Shown piece after piece: positions 27,929 through 36,671 of a stretch of DNA of 64,000 bases. Under the pieces are notes generated by a model that was not told the DNA's origin, did no database searches, and saw only the letters and a list, made by a program, of their open reading frames with translations. This DNA is from CAWCDJ01 sp963836015 (GTDB lineage Bacteria > Acidobacteriota > Terriglobia > Bryobacterales > Bryobacteraceae). The stretch covers positions 186,001 to 250,000 of the forward strand of contig CAWIIF010000004.1 in the NCBI GenBank assembly GCA_963836015.1. The letters run 5' to 3'. Numbering within the stretch: the stretch's first letter is position 1; each line of letters opens with the position of its first letter. The position numbers were made by a program, and so were the translations under genes.

Positions 27929-29284
27929 GTGAGGGTCGTCCTCGTCTCGACTTACGAGCTGGGCCGGCAGCCTTTCGGGCTGGCGTCGCCGGCGGCATGG
28001 CTGCGCGCCGACGGCCACCATGTGACGGTGGCCGACCTGGCCTGCAGCCCGCTCCCGCCCACCGCCATCGAGCAGGCCGACCTGATCGCGTTCTACCTGC
28101 CCATGCACACCGCCACGCGCCTGTTCCTGCGGGTGCTGGACCGCGTGAAGGCCGCCAATCCGTGGGCCCACCTGTGCGCGTACGGGTTGTATGCCCCGCT
28201 CAACGAGCCCATGCTGCGCCGCGCCGGAGTCGATTCGATCATCGGCGGCGAGTTCGAGCAGGCGCTGGCGGCCACCGCGCGCGGCGAGCGCTGCGGCCGC
28301 ACCGGCATCTCGCTCGAGCGGCAGCAATTTCTGGTGCCGGACCGGACCGGCCTCCCGCCGCTGGGAGCTTACGCGCACCTGGTGACCGTCGGCGGTACGC
28401 TGCCGGTGGGCTATACCGAGGCTTCCCGCGGGTGCAAGCACCTGTGCCGCCATTGCCCGGTGGTCCCCGTGTATCGCGGCATCTTCCGCGTCGTGCAGCC
28501 CGAAGTCGTGCTGGAGGACATCCGCGGGCAGGTGGCCGCCGGCGCCGGGCACATCACTTTCGGCGATCCCGACTTCTTCAACGGCCCCGGCCACGCCGCC
28601 CGCATCGTGGAGGCGCTCCACCGCGAATGGCCGGCCCTTTCGTACGATGTCACCATCAAGATCGAGCACCTGCTGAAGCACCGGGAGCTGGTGCCGGTGT
28701 TGAAGGCCACCGGCTGCGCGTTTGTCACCAGCGCCGTGGAATCCCTGGACGACGCGGTCCTGGAAAAGCTGGAAAAGGGTCACACCCGAGCAGGCTTCTT
28801 CGAAGCGCTCGACCTGATGGCCGCGCACGATCTTCCGATGGCGCCCACCTTCATCCCGTTTCACCCGTGGACCACGCGCGAGAGCTACCGCGAATTCCTC
28901 CGCGCCCTGGCGGAAGCGAACCTGGTGGACCAGGTGGCGCCGATCCAACTGGCGATCCGCCTCCTGCTGCCCGAAGGGTCTCTGTTATTGGAACTCCCCG
29001 AAGTGCGGCGGATGATCGAGCCGTTCGATCCGCGCGGCCTGTGCTATCCCTGGCATCACCGGGATCCCGAAGTGGACGCGTTATGGCGCAGCATTCAGGA
29101 AACCGTCAAGCGCGAAGAGCGCCGGCGGGCGACGCGGTCCGAGATCTTCCGCAAAATCTGGGACCTTGCCGGGGCCGGCGAGTTTCCGGATCTGCCGCTG
29201 CAGGCGCGCGCGACGATCCCGTACCTGACGGAGCCCTGGTACTGTTGAGCGGAGCCTACGGAAGAGCAGTTGGCTCTTGTGTAA
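27929..29284 (+). CDS. CUAEP-tail radical SAM selenoprotein (in-frame TGA at 29246-29248 read as selenocysteine)
   Basis: Starts at GTG 27929; 451 residues if TGA 29246-29248 is decoded as Sec440, otherwise 439. The N-terminus is a B12-binding-like Rossmann region (VRVVLVSTYELG); the radical SAM motif is CKHLCRHC (Cys169, 173, 176). At the 3' end the codons read Pro-Trp-Tyr-Cys-TGA-Ala-Glu-Pro, exactly the Cys-Sec-Ala-Glu-Pro tail that names the known CUAEP/CCAEP-tail radical SAM family, and the frame stays open to TAA 29282-29284. A 6-bp stem-loop follows at bacterial SECIS spacing. Selenocysteine insertion is inferred: no selA/selB/selC/selD is in the window. The substrate is unknown. Divergent from nadA by 42 bases. 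Confidence 0.82.
29246..29280 (+). promoter_or_regulatory. Candidate bacterial SECIS element at the UGA codon
   Basis: AAGAGC (29262-29267), loop AGTTG (29268-29272), GCTCTT (29273-29278): a perfect 6-bp stem, extendable by AC/GT past a GG bulge. The loop starts 19 bases after the UGA and has G as its second base, matching the relaxed bacterial SECIS rules (loop 16-37 nt downstream, G among the first two loop bases). Confidence 0.6.
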
Positions 29285-29423
29285 TATCAGTTGAACTGCA
29301 GTGTATGATTTGGAGCGGCACGAGTGGGCTGAGAAGAGCGGGGAGATGGAAGCCGCTCTCAAGATCGGCTAGTCAATCAAATCACCGGGCGACAGCGCAG
29401 CATTGGAGCTTGAAGGAGCGATC

Positions 29424-29984
29424 ATGAAAGCGAAAAAGGTTCTCAAGCAGATAGCCAAAATTGAATCGTTGATGTTGAAAATGACGGAGCGATCTTCACC
29501 CCACATCCGAGAACTCCTTCGAGATGCAGAAGCTGCGATCACGCGTGCGAAAAACGCAGTGCAATTATCTTCCGGGGCGGCAAAGAGCACCCCTGCGAAG
29601 AGTGTTCAACACCCATCGAAGGCCACGCCGGAATCCTCAAGACCGAAACGCAAGCTCTCTGCCGCTGGTCGAAGAGCCATCTCGGAAGCGACGAAGAAAA
29701 GATGGGCAGCGAAACGGGCGGCGGCGAAGAAGCTGGCACCAGCCGTGGTGAAGAAAGCGGCGGTGACAAAGGTGACCGCGAAGAAGGCCACTCCCGTGAA
29801 GGCGGCGAAGGCTCCCACCCGAAAAGTGGCGAAGCAAGCCCCGGTGAAGAAGGCGGCGGTGAAAGCCCCTGCCAAGAAAGCTGTCAGAGTGGTTCAGGCA
29901 GCAAAGACGCCAGCCCCTCCGACGACAGAGGCCACCACGGTTACGACGCCCGAACAGGTTGCGCCCGAACCACCTGTTCAATAA
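29424..29984 (+). CDS. Lys/Ala-rich histone H1-like basic protein
   Basis: 186 residues from ATG 29424, with AAGGAG a few bases upstream. Residues 1-50 look helical and moderately charged; the middle has 'LSAAGRRAISEATKKRWAAK', a motif common in small DNA-associated bacterial proteins; residues about 90-170 are Lys/Ala/Pro/Val repeats of the AKKA/VKAPAKK type, as in H1-like nucleoid proteins; the tail is Pro/Thr/Glu-rich. DNA binding is likely from composition but not shown. A hairpin terminator lies just after the stop. Confidence 0.7.
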   Translation: MKAKKVLKQIAKIESLMLKMTERSSPHIRELLRDAEAAITRAKNAVQLSSGAAKSTPAKSVQHPSKATPESSRPKRKLSAAGRRAISEATKKRWAAKRAAAKKLAPAVVKKAAVTKVTAKKATPVKAAKAPTRKVAKQAPVKKAAVKAPAKKAVRVVQAAKTPAPPTTEATTVTTPEQVAPEPPVQ

Positions 29985-29993
29985 TCCTTGGCG

Positions 29994-30010
29994 ACGGCTA
30001 CAGCCGTTTT
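29994..30010 (+). terminator. Rho-independent terminator after the H1-like gene
   Basis: ACGGC (29994-29998), TACA loop, GCCGT (30003-30007), followed by a T run to 30010, starting 9 bases after the stop at 29984. The stem is only 5 bp. Confidence 0.5.
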
Positions 30011-30067
30011 CCTTGTGAGTCAGAAGGAAGCTGACGGGACCGAAGCGGTAGGGTGTATACTCCCGGC

Positions 30068-30271
30068 ATGACTCTCAGGAGTGCAGCGTTCTTCGCATTT
30101 GTCGGCATGACTTTGCTAACCGTTGTATGTGCAGTCGGCTTCATCGGTGACATCTCGGCTCTTCTCGCTGGTGCCATTGCTCCGATGATGGTGTTGAAAT
30201 CACTAATCCATTTGCTGGCAAGTCTGAGTGTTGCAGTCTTCCTCTACGTGTTCCAGAAAACGCAGCTTTGA
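30068..30271 (+). CDS. Small hydrophobic membrane protein of unknown function
   Basis: 67 residues from ATG 30068 (GTG 30053 is an alternative). Two to three hydrophobic stretches cover nearly the whole chain (about 5-25, 28-42, 44-62), ending in a short polar tail. No family recognised. The existence of the gene is supported by composition and an intact frame only; convergent with the ankyrin gene. Confidence 0.45.
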   Translation: MTLRSAAFFAFVGMTLLTVVCAVGFIGDISALLAGAIAPMMVLKSLIHLLASLSVAVFLYVFQKTQL

Positions 30272-30304
30272 ATGGTCCGGGAGACGGACCCGGGTTTCCC
30301 CAAA

Positions 30305-31648
30305 TTACTGGCGCTTGGACGGGATTTTGGGCTGCGCGCCGCTCTTCACGATCAAACTCGTAAGCAACTCCACCGCCTTGTCGATCGGCAGAATGTCGGC
30401 GATGGCGATGGGCGTGCGGCCGCGAGCGTCCTTCTCGTCGAGCGGGACGCCTTTGTCGGCCAGGAACTGGACGACTTCGCAAACCTGCTGCTGCGTCGAG
30501 TTCGTCAGCGTGAAGGTCACGGCGGCGTGCATCGCGGTGGTGCCCTGGGTGTTGACGGCCTTCACCTCAGGATCGAGCTCATAGGCGTACTTCACTGGCT
30601 CGAGGTGCCCGCTGCCTCCCGCCGCCATCAAGAGCGTGCCCTCGTCCTGGTCCTTGAGCTTGGGATCGGCGCCGCCCGCCACCAGCGCGCGCATGGCTTC
30701 GACATGGTTGGCCTTGGCCGCCATCATGAGCGGGGTCTGCTCGCCCACCTGGCGGAAAAAGGCCGACGCGCCGCGGCCGCCGGCGGCCGTCTTCGCCGTC
30801 CTGGCGTTCGGATTGGCGCCCTTGGCCAGGAGTTCCTGGATCAGCTTCACGTCCCCTGCCTGCGCCGCAAAGTGCAGGGGCGTGTTGCCGGAGCGGTCGG
30901 TGACGTTGGGATCGGCGCCGGCGTCCGCCAGCGCGGCGGCGGCAGCGCCGCTGTGATAGGAGGCGGCCACCGTCAGCGCCCTGGTGCCGTCCGGCAGCGC
31001 GTAATTGGGATCGGCGCCCGCGGCCAAAAGGCTGCGAACGCTGGCGGCGTCGTTTTTCACGGCGGCGAAAACCAGGGGCGTGAAGCCGCGCTTGGACACG
31101 GCCTTCACGTCGGCGCCTTTATCGATCAGCAGCTTCACCACGTCGGAATGGGCCTCCGCGGCGGCCCACATCAGCGCCGTCTGGCCTTTGCGCGATTCGG
31201 CGGCGTTGACGGGCGCCCCGTGCGCGATCAGGTCGCGGACGGCGTCTACGCTGCCCGAATTCGCGGCGATCATGAGCGCCGTCTCGCCGTCCCAGCGCGC
31301 GGCCTTGGCATCCGCGCCGGTCTCGAGCAGCTTGTGGACCAGCACCGCATCGCCCGTGGAGCAGGCCAGGGTCAGCGGCGTCTCGCCGTACTCATCGGCG
31401 ATGTTCACCTTGGCTCCGGCCGCCAGCAGGGAGCCGACGGATTCCCGGTCGTCGAGGTAGGCGGCCCAGGCCAGCGCCGTGGCGCCATCCGGCTGGGCGG
31501 CGTTCACCGCCGTCTTTTCCGCGGAGAGAGCCGCTACCGCGTGGTGATCGCGGCGCTTCACGGCGTCGATCAAGCGCAGATCGAGGGTGGCGGCCACGCA
31601 CGACACGGCGCCGGCCGCTGCCAGAATCATTACCGCGGATCGCGACAT
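30305..31648 (-). CDS. Exported ankyrin-repeat protein
   Basis: 447 residues with a signal peptide (MSRSAVMILAAAGAVSCVAA). From about residue 25 to 420 it consists of roughly eleven ankyrin units with the G-x-TPL-x-x-A pattern (for example GETPLTLACSTGD, GNTPLHFAAQAGD, GTTAMHAAVTFT). A Gly/Ala-rich insert (TAAGGRGAS) interrupts the array near residue 285. Likely a periplasmic protein-binding scaffold. It is the third gene after DUF1592 and DUF1552 genes, 2 bases behind the latter, a grouping that recurs in acidobacteria. Confidence 0.93.
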   Translation of the reverse strand: MSRSAVMILAAAGAVSCVAATLDLRLIDAVKRRDHHAVAALSAEKTAVNAAQPDGATALAWAAYLDDRESVGSLLAAGAKVNIADEYGETPLTLACSTGDAVLVHKLLETGADAKAARWDGETALMIAANSGSVDAVRDLIAHGAPVNAAESRKGQTALMWAAAEAHSDVVKLLIDKGADVKAVSKRGFTPLVFAAVKNDAASVRSLLAAGADPNYALPDGTRALTVAASYHSGAAAAALADAGADPNVTDRSGNTPLHFAAQAGDVKLIQELLAKGANPNARTAKTAAGGRGASAFFRQVGEQTPLMMAAKANHVEAMRALVAGGADPKLKDQDEGTLLMAAGGSGHLEPVKYAYELDPEVKAVNTQGTTAMHAAVTFTLTNSTQQQVCEVVQFLADKGVPLDEKDARGRTPIAIADILPIDKAVELLTSLIVKSGAQPKIPSKRQ

Positions 31649-31650
31649 GA

Positions 31651-33009
31651 TCAGATATCGGTGAGCCGGTTCAGCCGCCCCGTGCTGTCGCCGAGTTTCT
31701 CCGGCGCCGGGATGCCCGACTTATCCAGCATCGAGAGCAGCAGGTTGGTCATGGGCGTCTCTTTCGGGTAGATGATGTGCCGCCCGCCCTTCAACTGGCC
31801 CGCCGCGCCGCCGATCAGCACGAGCGGCAGGTTGACGTGGGTGTGCGCATTGCCGTCGCTGATGCTGCTGCCATAGAGAATCTCGGCGTGATCGAGGAGC
31901 GTGCCGTCGCCATCCGGCGTGGAGCGCAGCTTGTCCAGCAGGTACGCGAATGTCTGCACGTGATACTGGTTGATCTTGGCGGTCTTCTCGATCTTGACCG
32001 GATCGTTCATGTGGTGCGTGCAGGAGTGGTGGCCGTCGGAGATGCCGATGGCGCGGTAGCTGCGATTGCTGCCCTCGCGCGCCATCATGAAGCTGACCAC
32101 GCGCGTCATATCGGTCTGCCACGCGATCACCATCAGGTCCATCATGAGCCGGGCATGTTCCTCGAAATCTTCCGGCACGCCGCTGGGCCGCTCCATGGCG
32201 GGCAGCTTCACCGCGGCATTCTGCTCTTCGGCCCGCTGGATGCGCCGCTCGATGTCGCGGACCGCGTCGAGATACTGGGTGAGCTTGCCGCGGTCGCTAG
32301 AACCCAGATCGGTTTCCAGGCGGTCGAGATCGCCGGTGAGGTAGTCGAGAATGCTGCGCTGTTCCTTGAGGGCGCTGAGCCGGGCCGCCGGATCGGTGCT
32401 GTCGCCGTCGCCGAAGAGGCGCTCGAAAACGGCGCGCGGGTTGACTTCCATCGGCAGCGGAGTTGTAGGATTGCTCCAGGAAATCGTGTTGGTGTAAGCG
32501 CAGCTGTAGCCCGAATCGCAGTTGCCGGCGAGCGTCGGCATCTCGAGGCCCAACTCGAGCGAGGCAAGCTGCGTCGATTTGCCGAATGCGCGCGCGGCGA
32601 TCTGGTCGGCCGAGACGCCGGCATGAATGTCAGCGCCGCCGGTCTTCTTGGGATGCACGCCGGTGAGCCAGGTGGCGCCCGCCCGCGCATGATCGCCGGC
32701 GCCGTCTCCCAGCGCGTTGCCGTTCGCCTGTGCCAGCCCCGTGAGGACGTTCAGGCGGTCGCGGAAGGGCTCGAGCGATTTCATCGCCGGCGTGAACTCG
32801 AACGCTGTACCCTCCGCGGCGGGCTTCCACCGGTCCATGATGATCCCGTTCGGAACGTAGACGAATCCCATCCGCACCGTGGGCTTGGCGGCAGTTTTGG
32901 ACGTTGCCGCGAAGGCCGGCACCATAGCATCGAGCAGGGGAAGTGACAGGGTCGTGCCGAGACCGCGCAGGAATGTGCGCCGGGGCAGATGTTTTTTCGT
33001 GACGATCAT
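31651..33009 (-). CDS. DUF1552 family protein with Tat signal
   Basis: 452 residues. The N-terminus has a twin-arginine signal (PRRTFLRGLGTTLSLPLLDA), so the protein is exported folded. The DUF1552 pattern follows: 'FVYVPNGIIMDRW', 'TWLTGVHPKKT', 'SDGHHSCTHH' and 'LLDHAEILYGSSISDGNAHTH'. The multiple conserved His/Asp residues suggest a metal-dependent, sulfatase/alkaline-phosphatase-like fold, but the activity is unknown. Its start overlaps the DUF1592 gene stop in an ATGA. Confidence 0.93.
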   Translation of the reverse strand: MIVTKKHLPRRTFLRGLGTTLSLPLLDAMVPAFAATSKTAAKPTVRMGFVYVPNGIIMDRWKPAAEGTAFEFTPAMKSLEPFRDRLNVLTGLAQANGNALGDGAGDHARAGATWLTGVHPKKTGGADIHAGVSADQIAARAFGKSTQLASLELGLEMPTLAGNCDSGYSCAYTNTISWSNPTTPLPMEVNPRAVFERLFGDGDSTDPAARLSALKEQRSILDYLTGDLDRLETDLGSSDRGKLTQYLDAVRDIERRIQRAEEQNAAVKLPAMERPSGVPEDFEEHARLMMDLMVIAWQTDMTRVVSFMMAREGSNRSYRAIGISDGHHSCTHHMNDPVKIEKTAKINQYHVQTFAYLLDKLRSTPDGDGTLLDHAEILYGSSISDGNAHTHVNLPLVLIGGAAGQLKGGRHIIYPKETPMTNLLLSMLDKSGIPAPEKLGDSTGRLNRLTDI

Positions 33010-35348
33010 TGGTCCGGGGTTCTCCTCATTTGGAAAGGTGTGCTGTTGACGATGGCGGTTACGAGGGCCGACATGCGGTAATCATCGCGCGCCGCTTCGC
33101 GTGTGATGGAACGCACAGCCGGTTTGTCATAGTACTCCAGGCCGCGGCCCAGAGCGAAAGTGAGAAGCTTTTCAACGGCAGTATCGATGAACTCGTCGCT
33201 GTGCGAGCCCGCCAGGACTTTCTTCAACTGCGCAGGCCCCACGAAGGTGGTGCCGTCCGGCAATTTGCCCGAGGCGTCGATAGGGCTTCCGGCATCCTTG
33301 GCGCGCCAGCGGCCCACTCCGTCGAAGTTTTCCATCGCGAAACCCAGCGGATCCATGCGGGCGTGGCACGAAGCGCAGACCGGGTTCGTGCGATGCTGCT
33401 CCATCTGCTCGCGCGCGGTCAACTGGCGGCCGTCCTTGCCCTCCGGCTTCAGCTCCGGAATATTGGGTGGGGGCGGAGGCGGCGGTGTGCCGAGCAGCGT
33501 TTCCAGAATCCACTTGCCGCGCTGCACCACCGAGGTCCGGTTGGGATACGAGGTCACCGTGAGAATGCTGCCCTGCCCGAGCAGGCCGCCGCGATTCGGG
33601 TCGGAGAATGTCACCTCGCGAAATTGCGAGCCGTAGATATCGGGAACGTGGTAATGCCCGGCGAGGCGCTGGTTGAGGAAGCTGTAATTGGCGTCCAGCA
33701 ATTCCAGGATGCTGTGGTCTTCGCGCAATACGTTGGCGAAGAACAACTCGGTCTCCTGGAGGAACGCCTGCCGCAAGCTGTCGTCAAACTCGGGGAAGAG
33801 ATCCGGGTCCGGCGTGGCCACCGCGAGATTGCGCAGGGAGAGCCACTGGCCCGCGAAATTCTGTACCAGCGCGTCCGACCGCGGATCGGCCAGCATCCGG
33901 CGGACCTGCCCGTCCAGCACGGCCGGGTCCTTCAGCTTTCCCTCCTGGGCGAGCGTGATCAACTGGTCGTCGGGGATGCTGCTCCACAGGAAAAACGAGA
34001 GGCGGGAAGCCAGTTCGAGGTCGCCGATGCGATATACCGTACCGGGCGCGCTGTGCGGCGGGTCGTGTTCCACGCGGAAGAGAAAGTCGGGGGAAACCAG
34101 CATCGCACGCAGGGCCTTTTCGATGCCGCCGTCGAAATCGCCTTCCTTACGGCCGCTCTCGTAAAACGCGAGCAGCGGCTTCACGTCGGCTTCGGCCACG
34201 GGCCGGCGAAATGCGCGGCGCGTGAGCGCGGTGAGGATCGCGCGGGCGCACGGTTCCTCCTGCGCGGCGGTCGCCGGGCGGCAGGTGAAGATGCGGGAGC
34301 GGCTCGCCGTCTCGCCGCGGCCGGTCGGATTGTACGGGCCGGCGACGATGACCTTCTCCAGATTCGGCAGCAACGCGCCGCGAGGCGGCTGCACCTGAAA
34401 GCGCTTGATGCTGACACCATCCAGCCGCACATCCGCTTCCGCGGGCAGGCTGGGCGGAGGAGGCGGCCCGGCGGGCCCCCGCCGGGCCGCGGGAGGCGCT
34501 TCGACTTCGGGTTTGGTGGACTCGCGCAGGAACGTCACTCCCAGAGTGCGCATGCCGGCGTGGATGGGAAGCCGCAATTCCTCGCTGTGTCCCGGCTGCC
34601 CTTCCGCCGGGGGCGCGAACTTGATACGGATAACATACTCTGCATCGAGCGGGAAATAGTGCCGCACCGCGATGCCGCCCGCGGAATCGAACGGCAGATC
34701 TTCACTGATATTTTCATTGCGCTGCTTGGAACCCGGGGTATGGGCGGGCGTGAATTCTTCGGCCACCGGCTTAATGGCGAGGTCGCCCACCGCCAGTCGC
34801 GCCACTTTGCGCGCCGCCGACATATATCGTTCCAGCAGGACCGGCGAGACGGAAAGTACGTCCCCGATGTTGTCGAAGCCGTAGCCCGAATCGTCCACAG
34901 GCAGCATGTCGCCGGCGTTGACGTCGAGCGCCAGCAGATCGCGAATGGCGTTGCTGTACTCGGCGCGGTTCAGGCGGTGGATGGCGGTACGGCCGGGATT
35001 GGGATGTTCGGCGGCGGCTTGGTCCAGCGCGGATTCGAGCGCCTTCACGAACGCGTTCGATACCTCAAGCGGCGCCCGCGGAATGCCGGGCGGCGGCATC
35101 TCGCCGGTGCGCACCTTGCGCAGCGCGCGCTCCAACACCGGAGCCGAGGCGCCGGCGTGCGAGAGATCGATTCCTTCCAGTACCACGCCTGCCGTGTGCA
35201 GTTTCTGGCTGTGGCACATCACGCAGTGCTGGCGCAGGAAATTGTTCGGATCGGCCGTTCCCGGAAGAGCATCGGCGGCATGCAATGCGGGGCAGACCCC
35301 GAATGCGGCAACTGCGGCAAACGACACGAGGACAATGGGTCCCCTCAA
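33006..35348 (-). CDS. DUF1592-family multi-domain c-type cytochrome-like protein (DUF1587/1595/1592/1588/1585)
   Basis: 780 residues. TTG start at 35348 behind GGAGGG. Signal peptide, then a haem-binding CVMCH (Cys42-His46) within a cytochrome-like PSD1 domain; DUF1587 around 'HRLNRAEYSNAIRDLLALDV'; DUF1592 around 'LASRLSFFLWSSIPDD'; DUF1588 with a second CxxCH (CASCH) in 'NPVCASCHARMDPLGFAMEN'; a DUF1585 tail with 'LLTFALGRGLEYYD'. The family is typical of Planctomycetes and Acidobacteria. It is the first gene of the DUF1592-DUF1552-ankyrin operon. Periplasmic electron transfer linked to polymer degradation has been suggested for such proteins, but is unproven. Confidence 0.93.
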   Translation of the reverse strand: MRGPIVLVSFAAVAAFGVCPALHAADALPGTADPNNFLRQHCVMCHSQKLHTAGVVLEGIDLSHAGASAPVLERALRKVRTGEMPPPGIPRAPLEVSNAFVKALESALDQAAAEHPNPGRTAIHRLNRAEYSNAIRDLLALDVNAGDMLPVDDSGYGFDNIGDVLSVSPVLLERYMSAARKVARLAVGDLAIKPVAEEFTPAHTPGSKQRNENISEDLPFDSAGGIAVRHYFPLDAEYVIRIKFAPPAEGQPGHSEELRLPIHAGMRTLGVTFLRESTKPEVEAPPAARRGPAGPPPPPSLPAEADVRLDGVSIKRFQVQPPRGALLPNLEKVIVAGPYNPTGRGETASRSRIFTCRPATAAQEEPCARAILTALTRRAFRRPVAEADVKPLLAFYESGRKEGDFDGGIEKALRAMLVSPDFLFRVEHDPPHSAPGTVYRIGDLELASRLSFFLWSSIPDDQLITLAQEGKLKDPAVLDGQVRRMLADPRSDALVQNFAGQWLSLRNLAVATPDPDLFPEFDDSLRQAFLQETELFFANVLREDHSILELLDANYSFLNQRLAGHYHVPDIYGSQFREVTFSDPNRGGLLGQGSILTVTSYPNRTSVVQRGKWILETLLGTPPPPPPPNIPELKPEGKDGRQLTAREQMEQHRTNPVCASCHARMDPLGFAMENFDGVGRWRAKDAGSPIDASGKLPDGTTFVGPAQLKKVLAGSHSDEFIDTAVEKLLTFALGRGLEYYDKPAVRSITREAARDDYRMSALVTAIVNSTPFQMRRTPDQ

Positions 35349-35508
35349 CCGGTCCCTCCAGATGATTAGCTGATTTAGTTTCCTTCAGTTAGAAACCGGA
35401 GTCAAGCCCACCAGCCGGTTTCCGAGTCTGCGGTCCGATTGTCGAGTGCGCAGTGATACGGACCGGGTTGTCCGTCGCGCATGACAAGGAAATAGAAGTA
35501 CGTCCGTC

Positions 35509-35856
35509 TTACTCCGGATCCATCTCGCCCGTGAATCCAATTCTGCGGGCTTCCTGCCGGGTGGAGGGGGAAAACTGCTGCGCGACGACAATCGTCAGCA
35601 CCTGGAGCCAGGGAATCAGCATGCTGACCGGTTCCAAGGCTGAGTCTTGTGTGTCCTTGCCGGGATGCACTTCGATCCACAGGCCGGCCGCCTGTTCGGC
35701 ATCGAGCACCTTGGCAAACAGGACGTGACTTTCGTCTACTCCGCGAATATCCGCCTGAGAACTTTCCTGCGAGCGGAGAAACATCTTGACGCCGTGCAGA
35801 TTTGCCCAAGTTCGATTGACCACGACTGCGACGCTTGCGCCCTTGTCAAGTTTCAT
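35509..35856 (-). CDS. Small hypothetical protein
   Basis: 115 residues. ATG 35856 is preceded by a good Shine-Dalgarno (GGAGGAG). Composition is soluble, with alternating beta-like stretches (ASVAVVVNRTW, HVLFAKVLD, LWIEVHPG). No family recognised. It lies downstream of the RRM gene on the same strand, separated by a 14-bp perfect hairpin. Confidence 0.6.
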   Translation of the reverse strand: MKLDKGASVAVVVNRTWANLHGVKMFLRSQESSQADIRGVDESHVLFAKVLDAEQAAGLWIEVHPGKDTQDSALEPVSMLIPWLQVLTIVVAQQFSPSTRQEARRIGFTGEMDPE

Positions 35857-35880
35857 TCCGGGACTCCTCCAGAAGGGGCA

Positions 35881-35913
35881 AGCCCCGATTCCGGTCTGTC
35901 CGGAATCGGGGCT
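35881..35913 (-). terminator. 14-bp perfect stem-loop between the RRM gene and the small hypothetical gene
   Basis: Arms 35881-35894 and 35900-35913 pair perfectly (14 bp, AGCCCCGATTCCGG type) around loop TCTGT. On the transcribed minus strand there is no T run after it, so it may be a rho-dependent end, an RNA-processing site or an RNA-protein binding site. It ends 25 bases before the next ATG. Confidence 0.5.
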
Positions 35914-35925
35914 GTCAAAAAATGC

Positions 35926-36222
35926 CTACCAGCGTTTGCGTCCGAAGCCGCCGCCGCCGCCGCCGCTCGCGCGATCCGTCTTCGGGCGCGCCTCGTTAAC
36001 GTTCAGGGTACGGCCGTCGAGGTCCATCCCGTTGACGGCGGCGATTGCCTTCTCGCCTTCGCCATCGTTCGCCATCTCCACGAAGCCGAAGCCGCGGGGT
36101 TGGCCCGTGTCGCGGTCCGTCACAAGGTTGACCCGATCGACCGTTCCGTGTGTTTCGAACAGAGCACGGACAGATTCTTCCGAAGCCCCAAAACTGAGGT
36201 TTCCAACGTAAATGTTTTTCAA
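35926..36222 (-). CDS. RRM-type RNA-binding protein
   Basis: 98 residues from TTG 36222, which has AAAGGAAA 7 bases upstream. One RNA-recognition motif fills most of the chain: RNP2 is IYVGNL (residues 4-9) and RNP1 is RGFGFVEM (about 43-50). The Gly-rich tail with terminal Arg-Lys-Arg-Trp resembles cyanobacterial Rbp proteins, which respond to cold. It should bind single-stranded RNA in the cytoplasm. A second RRM gene lies about 450 bases upstream on the same strand. Confidence 0.94.
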   Translation of the reverse strand: MKNIYVGNLSFGASEESVRALFETHGTVDRVNLVTDRDTGQPRGFGFVEMANDGEGEKAIAAVNGMDLDGRTLNVNEARPKTDRASGGGGGGFGRKRW

Positions 36223-36373
36223 GTTAACTTTTCCTTTACTGATTTGAAGGCGGCTAATTTGGAAGGTGGACTAACGTAGCGGATCGAGCGCTAAAGAGGT
36301 CAGCCTTGAATTGGCAGGAACATCAAACCAAACCAAGTATAGCACGGTCCGGAGAATGAACCATCGCGGGCGT

Positions 36374-36664
36374 CTATCCGAGCCACTTGTCCAAACCGAT
36401 GTTGCCATCGATGTCCCGATGGAAGAACCGGAATCTCCGTCCGTCTTCCATCTGGAGTGTCATGACCTTCCGCAAGTGGCCCACCACGAAGTCCGGGTCC
36501 TCCGCCGACCACACTATTCCGGATATATGCTTGGACCGGACGACCGCCCCGGCTCCCGCGTCAGGTTCATCCTGGGTGATCTGGACATCGTACTTCGCCC
36601 GCATCTCGTACCCATCCGGGGCTGTAACAACTCCGGTGCCCTGTAAGTGCTCGAGTACTTTCAT
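36374..36664 (-). CDS. Small hypothetical protein downstream of the second RRM gene
   Basis: 96 residues from ATG 36664. Predicted mostly beta, with alternating Gly turns (GTGVVTAPDGYEMRAKYDV, 'LQMEDGRRFRFFHRDIDG'); no family recognised. It starts 7 bases after the stop of the second RRM gene, so it is probably cotranscribed. A single-stranded-nucleic-acid or regulatory role would be guesswork. Confidence 0.62.
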   Translation of the reverse strand: MKVLEHLQGTGVVTAPDGYEMRAKYDVQITQDEPDAGAGAVVRSKHISGIVWSAEDPDFVVGHLRKVMTLQMEDGRRFRFFHRDIDGNIGLDKWLG

Positions 36665-36671
36665 AAAAGGG

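Noticed and set aside
29270..29310. Promoter for the H1-like gene (TATGAT at 29304-29309)
   Set aside because: No -35 at a usable distance.
33009..35369. 786-codon frame antisense to the DUF1592 gene
   Set aside because: Shadow of a strongly conserved sense gene; Arg/His/Gln-rich, no family features.
36311..36646. Plus-strand frame of 111 codons
   Set aside because: Antisense to the small gene downstream of the second RRM gene, which has better composition and operon context.
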